A stretch of DNA of 64,000 nucleotides. Source: Hydractinia symbiolongicarpus. Lineage: Eukaryota; Cnidaria; Hydrozoa; Anthoathecata; Hydractiniidae. The position numbers and the translations under genes were made by a program. The stretch lies in assembly GCF_029227915.1 (NCBI RefSeq), contig NC_079877.1, positions 29,909,851 to 29,973,850 on the forward strand. The letters run 5' to 3'. The notes under the pieces were generated by a model that worked only from the letters and a program-made list of their open reading frames with translations, was not told the origin of the DNA and ran no database searches. Positions 56,349 through 64,000 of this stretch are shown in pieces. Within the stretch, counting starts at the first letter, position 1, and each line of letters starts with the position of its first letter.

Positions 56349-56859
56349 TCTTATATCGCATGACCGGAAATGTCCTCGGACAGAGAATATTGATTACGCT
56401 TAAAAACTTCGTCCCCAGAAAGCCGAAAATTTTAGAAAAAGTATAATTAACAAGTCTTTGTGGCATTGGGGAAAAATGGCACTTGTACCACTTGATTTTG
56501 CGGAAAATTTCGTTTATTTTTCGAAACAGAGATCTAAAGCGCTTAAACGACAGGAGATTTCGATTTACAGCTTGTTAAGAGCAATTGTCCGAATGAAACG
56601 TTCTTACAGTCATGTTCAACATATTTCTTGATAATTGCATAATTTTTAACATTTAACCCACAAGAGTAAAATTTTCGGCGCTTCATTATTGTACCCACGC
56701 AATGTGAACTTGTCAAAGTTTACTTGTCAACGGACAGACTTAGGACTTCGGATCTTAGGTTAATTGGTTAGAGCAAAATCTTTCCTGCTAATGTCAGCAT
56801 AAGCCATTTTTGGTTTACTTGAACTTTTTTGGGACGGGGACTTTATATCTTAAAAAGTA

Positions 56860-56941
56860 GACAGGATGGCCGAGCGGTCTAAGGCGCTGGTTTTAGGCAC
56901 CAGTCACTTTGGTGGAGCGAGTTCGAATCTCGCTCCTGTCA
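56860..56941 (+). tRNA. tRNA-Leu-TAG: tRNA-Leu (UAG), A2-U71
   Basis: Duplicate of 53812. Confidence 0.8.
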
Positions 56942-57325
56942 ACTAATCATACATGTCTGAAAAGTACGTCGGTCAAACGTTTTCATTCCGCTTAACCATT
57001 TTGCCTAGAAAAATGCTCGAACGTTTAAAAAGGATGTATCACAAGTTTCGCTTGCATGCAGGACGGGATCGCTAAAACTGCTTGACTGTGCAGGTAATTC
57101 CGCCCACAATAAGGCAAAACTCTCTTAAGTGATGAAGAGTCACGGGACGAATGAACTTGCAATGGAATGTGCAGACCTGGTTGGGTATCAACGTATTATT
57201 TTGCGTCACTTACTTATTTGAATTTTTCATTCATTTCGGTCATTTTTACATGTCATCTAGTGCTTAAATACGCGAAAATACTATTTTCTCTGCACGCTCG
57301 TCGACATTATGTATTTGAAAATCCG

Positions 57326-57407
57326 GGCAGGATGGCCGAGCGGTCTAAGGCGCTTGTTTAAGGCACCAGTCACTTCGGTGGCGCGAGTTCGAATTTCGCT
57401 CCTGTAA
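57326..57407 (+). tRNA. tRNA-Leu (AAG), decayed
   Basis: Duplicate of 54278, with A72. Confidence 0.5.
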
Positions 57408-57917
57408 TCTTATATCGCATGACCGGAAATGTCCTCGGACAGAGAATATTGATTACGCTTAAAAACTTCGTCCCCAGAAAGACGCAAACTTTAGAAAAAG
57501 TATAATTAATAAGTGTTTGTCGCATTGGGGAAAAATGTCACTTGTACCACTTGATTTTGCGGAAAATTTCGTTTATTTTTCGAAACAGAGATCTAAAGCG
57601 TTTAAACGACAGAAGATTTAGATTTACAGCTTGTTAAGAGCGATAATCCGAATGAGACGGTGTTACAGTCATGTTCAACATTTTACTTGATCATTGCATA
57701 ATATTTAACATTTAACCCACAAGAGTATAATTTTCGGCGTTTCATTATTGTACCCACGCAATGTGAACTTGTCAAAGTTTACTTGTCAAGGGACAGACAT
57801 AGGACTTCGGATCTTAGGTTCATTGGTTAGAGCAAAAACCTTCCTGCTAATGTCAGAATAAGCCATTTTTGGTTTACTTGAACTTTTTTGGGACGGGGAT
57901 TTTATATCTTAAAAAAA

Positions 57918-57999
57918 GGCAGGATGGCCGAGCGGTCTAAGGCGCTGGTTTTAGGCACCAGTCACTTCGGTTGCGCGAGTTCGAATCTCGCTCCTGTCA
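57918..57999 (+). tRNA. tRNA-Leu-TAG: tRNA-Leu (UAG)
   Basis: Duplicate of 54870, followed by the same shortened spacer. Confidence 0.82.
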
Positions 58000-58268
58000 A
58001 CTAATCATACATGTCTGTAACTGCTTGACTGTGCAGGTATTTCCGCCCACAATCAGGCAAAACTCTCTAAATTGATGAAAAGTCACAGGACGAATACACT
58101 TGCAATGGAATGGGTAGAGCTGGTTGGGTATCAACGTATTATTTTGCGTCACTTACTTATTTCAATATTCCATATATTTCGGTCATTTTTACATGTCATC
58201 TACTGCTTAAATACGTGTAAATACTATTTTCCTTGCACTCTCGTCCACATTATGTATTTGAAAAACCG

Positions 58269-58337
58269 GGCAGGATGGCCGAGCGGTCTAAGGCGTTGGT
58301 CACTTCGGTGACGCGAGTTCGAATCTCGCTCCTGTCA
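58269..58337 (+). pseudogene. tRNA-Leu pseudogene, anticodon arm deleted (duplicate)
   Basis: Duplicate of 55221, 69 nt. Confidence 0.9.
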
Positions 58338-58848
58338 TCTTATATCGCATGACCGGAAATATCCTGGGACAGAGAATATTGATTACGCTTAAAAACTTCG
58401 TCCTGAGAAAGACGCAAATTTTAGAAAAACTATAATTAACAAGTCTTTGTTGCATTGGGGAAAAATGTCACTTGTACCACTTGATTTTGCGGAAAATTTC
58501 GTTTATTTTTCGAAACAGAGATCTAAAGCGCTTAAACGACAGGAGATTTCGATTTACAGCTTGTTAAGAGCGATTGTCCGAATGAAACGTTCTTACAGTT
58601 ATGTTCAACATATTTCTTGCTAATTGCATAATTTTTAACATTTAACCCACAAGAGTATAATTTTTGGCGTTTCATTATTGTACCCACGCAATGTGAACTT
58701 GTCAAAGTTTACTTGTCAACGGACAGACTTAGGACTTCGGATCTTAGGTTAATTAGTTAGAGTAAAAACTTTCCTGCTAATGTCAGCATAAGCCTTTTTT
58801 GGTTTACTTGAACATTTTTGGGACGGAGACTTTATATCTTAAAAAGTA

Positions 58849-58930
58849 GGCAGGATGGCCGAGCGGTCTAAGGCGCTGGTTTTAGGCACCAGTCACTTTG
58901 GTGGCGCGAGTTCGAATCTCGCTCCTGTCA
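58849..58930 (+). tRNA. tRNA-Leu-TAG: tRNA-Leu (UAG)
   Basis: Consensus except TTTG variable loop. Confidence 0.87.
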
Positions 58931-59315
58931 ACTAATCATACATGTCTGAAAAGTACGTCGGACAAACGTGTTTTTTTTTCGCTTAACTATTTTGCCTGGA
59001 AAAATGCGCGACGTTTAAAAAGGATGTATCACAAGTTTCGCTTGCATGCAGGACGAGATCCCGAAAACTGCTTGACTTTGCAGGTAATTCCGCCCACAAT
59101 CAGGCAAAACTCTCTAAATTGATGAAAAGTCACGGGACGAATACACTTGCAATGGAATGTGCAGAGCTGGTTGGGTATCAACGTATTATTTTGCGTCACT
59201 TACTTATTTGAATTTTTCATACATTTCGGTCATTTTTACATGTCATCTAGTGCTTAAATACTCGTAAACACTATTTTCTCTGCACGCTCGTCGACATTAT
59301 GTATTTGAAAAACCG

Positions 59316-59397
59316 GGCAGGATGGCCGAGCGGTCTAAGGCGCTGGTTTAAGGCACCAGTCACTTCGGTGGCGCATGTTCGAATCTCGCTCCTGTCA
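59316..59397 (+). tRNA. tRNA-Leu (AAG), T-stem damaged
   Basis: T stem GCATG opposite CTCGC loses two pairs; rest consensus. Confidence 0.5.
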
Positions 59398-59908
59398 TCT
59401 TATATCGCATGACCGGAAATGTCCTCGGACAGAGAATATTGATTACGCTTAAAAACTTCGTCCCCAGAAAGACGCAAATTTTAGAAAAAGTATAATTAAT
59501 AAGTTTTTGTCGCATTGGGGAAAAATGTCACTTGTACCACTTGATTTTGCGGAAAATTGCGTTTATTTTTCGAAACAGAGATCTAAAGCGTTTAAACGAC
59601 GGGACATTCGGATTTACAGCTTGTTAAGAGCGATTGTCCGAATGAAACGGTCTTACAGTCATGTTCAACATTTTTCTTGATAATTGCATAATATTTAACA
59701 TTTAGCCCACAAGAGTATAATTTTCGGCGTTTCATTATTGTACCCACGCAATGTGAACTTGTCAAAGCTTACTTGTCAAGGGACAGACTTAGCACTTCGG
59801 ATCTTAGGTTAATTGGTTAGAACATAAACCTTCCTGCTAATGTCAGCATAAGCCATTTTTGGTTTACTTGAACTTTTTTGAGACGGGGATTTTATTTCTT
59901 AAAAAATA

Positions 59909-59990
59909 GGCATGATGGCCGAGCGGTATAAGGCGCTGGTTTTAGGCACCAGTCACTTCCGTGGGGCGAATTCGAATCTCACTCCCGTGA
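59909..59990 (+). pseudogene. tRNA-Leu (UAG) pseudogene, acceptor decayed
   Basis: GGCATGA/TCCCGTG acceptor as at 48537, with further T-stem (GCGAA/CTCAC) and variable-arm damage. Confidence 0.75.
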
Positions 59991-60376
59991 ACTAATCATA
60001 CATGATTAAAAAGTATATCGAACAAACGTTTTTATTTCCGCTTAACTATTTTGCATAGAAAAAAGCGCGAACGTTTAAAAAGGATGTTTCACAAGTTTCG
60101 CTTGCATGCAGGACGGGATCACTAAAACTGCTTGATTGTGCAGGTAATTCCGCCCACAATCAGGCAAAACTCTCTAAATTTATGAAAAGTCACGGGACGA
60201 ATACACTTGCAATGGAATGTGCAGAGCTGGTTGGGTATCAACGTATTATTTTGCGTCACATACTTATTTGAATTTTTCATACATTTCGGTCATTTTTATA
60301 TGTCATCTAGTGCTTAAATACGCGTAAATACTTTTTTGCTCTGCACGCTCGTCGACATTATGTGTTTGAAAAACCG

Positions 60377-60458
60377 GGCAGGATGGCCGAGCGGTCTAAG
60401 GCGCTGGTTTAAGGCACCAGTCACTTCGGTGGCGCGAGTTCGAATCTCGCTCCTGTCA
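60377..60458 (+). tRNA. tRNA-Leu-AAG: tRNA-Leu (AAG), consensus
   Basis: Exact consensus. Confidence 0.9.
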
Positions 60459-60969
60459 TCTTATATCGCATGACCGGAAATGTCCTCGGACAGAGAGTAT
60501 TGATTACGCTTAAAAACGTCGTCCCCAGAAAGACGCAAATTTTAGAAAAAGTATAATTAATAACTTTTGGTCGCATTGGGGAAAAATGTCACTTGTACCA
60601 CTTGATTTTGCGGAAAATTGCGTTTATTTTTCGAAACAGAGATCTAAAGCGTTTAAACGACAGGAGATTTGGATTTACAGCTTGTTAAGAGCGATAGTCC
60701 GAATGAAAGGGTCTTACAGTCATGTTCAACATTTTTCTTGATAATTGCATAATATTTAACATTTAACCCACAAGAGTATAATTTTCAGCGTTTCGTTATT
60801 GTACCCACGCAATGTGAACTTGTCAAAGTTTACTTGTCAAGGGACAGACTTAGGACTTCGGATCTTAGGTTAATTGGTTAGAGCAAAAACCTTCCTGCTA
60901 ATGTCAGAATAAGCCATTTTTGGTTTACTTGAACTTTTTTGTGACGGGGATTTTATATATTAAAAATAA

Positions 60970-61051
60970 GGCAGGATGGCCGAGCGGTCTAAGGCGCTGG
61001 TTTTAGGCACCAGTCACTTCGGTGGCGCGAGTTCGAATCTCGCTCCTGTCA
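60970..61051 (+). tRNA. tRNA-Leu-TAG: tRNA-Leu (UAG), consensus
   Basis: Exact consensus. Confidence 0.92.
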
Positions 61052-61436
61052 ACTAATCATACATGTCTGAAAAGTACGTCGGACAAACGTTTTTATTTCC
61101 GCTTAACTATTTTGCCTAGAAAAATGCACGAACGTTTAAAAAGGATGTATCACAAGTTTCGCTTGCATGCAGGACGGGATCGCTAAAACTGCTTAACTGT
61201 ACAGGTACTTCCGCCCACAATCAGGCAAAACTCTCTAAATTGATGAAAAGTCACGGGACGAATACACTTGCAATGGAATGGGCAGAGCTGGTTGGGTATC
61301 AACGTATTATTTTGCGTCACTTACTTATTTGAATTTTTCATACATTTCGGTCATTTTTACATATCATCTATTGCTTAAATACGCGTAAATACTATTTTCT
61401 TTGCACGCTCGTCGACATTATGTATTTGAAAAACCG

Positions 61437-61518
61437 GGCAGGATGGCCGAGCGGTCTAAGGCGCTGGTTTAAGGCACCAGTCACTTCGGTGGCGCATGTT
61501 CGAATCTCGCTCCTGTCA
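61437..61518 (+). tRNA. tRNA-Leu (AAG), T-stem damaged
   Basis: Duplicate of 59316. Confidence 0.5.
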
Positions 61519-62029
61519 TCTTATATCGCATGACCGGAAATGTCCTCGGACAGAGAATATTGATTACGCTTAAAAACTTCGTCCCCAGAAAGACGCAAAT
61601 TTTAGAAAAAGTATAATTAATAAGTTTTTGTCGCATTGGGGAAAAATGTCACTTGTACCACTTGATTTTGCGGAAAATTGCGTTTATTTTTCGAAACAGA
61701 GATCTAAAGCGTTTAAACGACGGGACATTCGGATTTACAGCTTGTTAAGAGCGATTGTCCGAATGAAACGGTCTTACAGTCATGTTCAACATTTTTCTTG
61801 ATAATTGCATAATATTTAACATTTAGCCCACAAGAGTATAATTTTCGGCGTTTCATTATTGTACCCACGCAATGTGAACTTGTCAAAGCTTACTTGTCAA
61901 GGGACAGACTTAGCACTTCGGATCTTAGGTTAATTGGTTAGAACATAAACCTTCCTGCTAATGTCAGCATAAGCCATTTTTGGTTTACTTGAACTTTTTT
62001 GAGACGGGGATTTTATTTCTTAAAAAATA

Positions 62030-62111
62030 GGCATGATGGCCGAGCGGTATAAGGCGCTGGTTTTAGGCACCAGTCACTTCCGTGGGGCGAATTCGAATCT
62101 CACTCCCGTGA
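62030..62111 (+). pseudogene. tRNA-Leu (UAG) pseudogene, acceptor decayed
   Basis: Duplicate of 59909. Confidence 0.75.
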
Positions 62112-62497
62112 ACTAATCATACATGATTAAAAAGTATATCGAACAAACGTTTTTATTTCCGCTTAACTATTTTGCATAGAAAAAAGCGCGAACGTTTAAA
62201 AAGGATGTTTCACAAGTTTCGCTTGCATGCAGGACGGGATCACTAAAACTGCTTGATTGTGCAGGTAATTCCGCCCACAATCAGGCAAAACTCTCTAAAT
62301 TTATGAAAAGTCACGGGACGAATACACTTGCAATGGAATGTGCAGAGCTGGTTGGGTATCAACGTATTATTTTGCGTCACATACTTATTTGAATTTTTCA
62401 TACATTTCGGTCATTTTTATATGTCATCTAGTGCTTAAATACGCGTAAATACTTTTTTGCTCTGCACGCTCGTCGACATTATGTGTTTGAAAAACCG

Positions 62498-62579
62498 GGC
62501 AGGATGGCCGAGCGGTCTAAGGCGCTGGTTTAAGGCACCAGTCACTTCGGTGGCGCGAGTTCGAATCTCGCTCCTGTCA
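62498..62579 (+). tRNA. tRNA-Leu-AAG: tRNA-Leu (AAG), consensus
   Basis: Exact consensus; duplicate of 60377. Confidence 0.9.
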
Positions 62580-63090
62580 TCTTATATCGCATGACCGGAA
62601 ATGTCCTCGGACAGAGAGTATTGATTACGCTTAAAAACGTCGTCCCCAGAAAGACGCAAATTTTAGAAAAAGTATAATTAATAACTTTTGGTCGCATTGG
62701 GGAAAAATGTCACTTGTACCACTTGATTTTGCGGAAAATTGCGTTTATTTTTCGAAACAGAGATCTAAAGCGTTTAAACGACAGGAGATTTGGATTTACA
62801 GCTTGTTAAGAGCGATAGTCCGAATGAAAGGGTCTTACAGTCATGTTCAACATTTTTCTTGATAATTGCATAATATTTAACATTTAACCCACAAGAGTAT
62901 AATTTTCAGCGTTTCGTTATTGTACCCACGCAATGTGAACTTGTCAAAGTTTACTTGTCAAGGGACAGACTTAGGACTTCGGATCTTAGGTTAATTGGTT
63001 AGAGCAAAAACCTTCCTGCTAATGTCAGAATAAGCCATTTTTGGTTTACTTGAACTTTTTTGTGACGGGGATTTTATATCTTAAAAATAA

Positions 63091-63172
63091 GGCAGGATGG
63101 CCGAGCGGTCTAAGGCGCTGGTTTTAGGCACCAGTCACTTCGGTGGCGCGAGTTCGAATCTCGCTCCTGTCA
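63091..63172 (+). tRNA. tRNA-Leu-TAG: tRNA-Leu (UAG), consensus
   Basis: Exact consensus; last full UAG slot in the window. Confidence 0.92.
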
Positions 63173-63558
63173 ACTAATCATACATGTCTGAAAAGTACGT
63201 CGGACAAACGTTTTTATTTCCGCTTAACTATTTTGCCTAGAAAAATGCGCAAACGTTTAAAAAGGATGTATCACAAGTTTCGCTTGCATGCAGGACGGGA
63301 TCGCTAAAACTGCTGGACTGTGCAGGTAATTCCGCCCACAATCAGGCAAAACTCTCTTAATTGATGAAGAGTCACGGGACGAATACACTTGCAATGGAAT
63401 GTGCAGAGCTGGTTGGGTATCAACGTATTATTTTGCGTCACTTACTTATTTGAATTTTTCATACATTTCGGTCATTTTTACATGTCATCTAGTGCTTAAA
63501 TACGCATAAATACTTTTTTGCTCTGCACGCTCGTCGACATTATGTATTTGAGAAATCG

Positions 63559-63627
63559 GGCAGGATGGCCGAGCGGTCTAAGGCGCTGGTCACTTCGGTG
63601 GCGCGAGTTCGAATCTCGCTCCTGTCA
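63559..63627 (+). pseudogene. tRNA-Leu pseudogene, anticodon arm deleted
   Basis: 69 nt with the same 13-nt deletion as 55221, but G27-side and variable-arm bases are consensus ('gcgctggtcacttcggtggc'). It may be an independent event or a corrected relative. Confidence 0.88.
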
Positions 63628-64000
63628 TCATATATCGCATGACCGGAAATATCCTCGGACAGAGAATATTGATTACGCTTAAAAACTTCGTCCCCAGCAA
63701 GACGCAAATTTTAGAAAAAGTATAATTAACAAGTCTTTGACGCATTGGGGAAAAATGTCACTTGTACCACTTGATTTTGCGGAAAGTTTTGATTATTTTT
63801 CGAAACAGGGATCTAAAGCGTTAAAAGACAGGAGATTTGGATTTACAGCTTTTTAACAGCGATAGTCCGAATGAAATGTTCTTACAGTCATGTTCAACAT
63901 TTTTCTTGATAATTGCATATTTTTTAACATTTAACCCACAAGAGTATAATTTTCGGCGTTTCATTATTGTACCCACGCAATCTGAACTTGCCAAAGTTTA

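Larger units (their letters stand above)
55549..58488 (+). repeat. Right copy of 3,048-bp-offset duplication
   Basis: Each tRNA variant of 52753-55289 recurs at +3,048. Confidence 0.8.
59288..61126 (+). repeat. Left copy of 2,121-bp-offset duplication
   Basis: Matches 61409-63247. Shared oddities are 'gcgcatgttcg', 'cgacgggacattcgg' and 'aagtatatcgaac'. The 61127-61408 stretch has no close match at +2,121, so the duplication was later altered or was not simply tandem. Confidence 0.75.
61409..63247 (+). repeat. Right copy of 2,121-bp-offset duplication
   Basis: Repeats the four tRNAs of 59316-61051 at +2,121. Confidence 0.75.
46182..64000 (+). repeat. tRNA-Leu tandem array, segment 3
   Basis: Resumes within the same spacer and runs to the window edge. 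It contains the most complex nesting of duplications and most anticodon-arm deletions. No protein gene seen. Confidence 0.95.

Noticed and set aside
2315-64000. CRISPR array or bacterial tRNA operon
   Set aside because: Repeats are about 1 kb with tRNA cores, no short spacer-repeat pattern. The tRNAs lack encoded CCA and there is no bacterial gene context.
2315-64000. tRNA-derived SINE family
   Set aside because: Copies are strictly tandem and co-oriented with conserved spacers and no poly-A tails or target-site duplications. Many have intact full cloverleafs, unlike dispersed SINEs.

Overview
The window is a long eukaryotic tandem array of leucine tRNA genes. I place 112 tRNA-Leu or tRNA-Leu-derived loci, all on the + strand and nearly all 82 nt, in a repeat unit of about 1,059 bp. 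Each full unit has two slots. The first carries anticodon UAG (the 'UAG slot', 58 loci). The second, 467 bp downstream, carries anticodon AAG (the 'AAG slot', 54 loci). The next UAG slot follows about 592 bp later. The two consensus tRNAs differ at one base only, wobble position 34 (T versus A). They are eukaryotic nuclear type: intronless, no encoded CCA, discriminator A73, a 13-nt variable arm, and internal A and B boxes for RNA polymerase III. Outside the transposon remnants I see no credible protein gene. Most short open frames are readings through tRNAs or spacer.

Layout: 1-2061 is the 3' part of a non-LTR retrotransposon (LINE). 2062-6296 holds four array units. 6297-8798 is a second, almost identical LINE copy, 5' truncated, lying in the spacer between an AAG and a UAG slot. 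8799-45515 is uninterrupted array. 45516-46181 is an unrelated insertion of about 666 bp that I could not identify. 46182-64000 is array again. The two LINE copies come from one insertion that was later duplicated with its flanking units (offset about 6,737 bp). Both share two in-frame stops in the reverse transcriptase region.

The array shows signs of ongoing recombination. There are nested duplications at offsets of about 6,737, 2,707, 1,060, 1,862, 3,157, 3,048 and 2,121 bp, and four half-units in which a UAG-slot tRNA is joined to AAG-slot 3' flank. Recurrent tRNA deletions and acceptor-decayed lineages spread with the duplications. A few anticodons have changed: GAG once, UAU in a duplicated pair, and AAG once in a UAG slot. 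Many copies are exact consensus and probably functional; others are clear pseudogenes.

A LINE with a CR1/jockey-like reverse transcriptase, an AT-rich spacer and a large tandem tDNA array suggest an animal, probably an invertebrate, but the sequence does not settle the species. Because the duplications are almost identical, some could be assembly artefacts.
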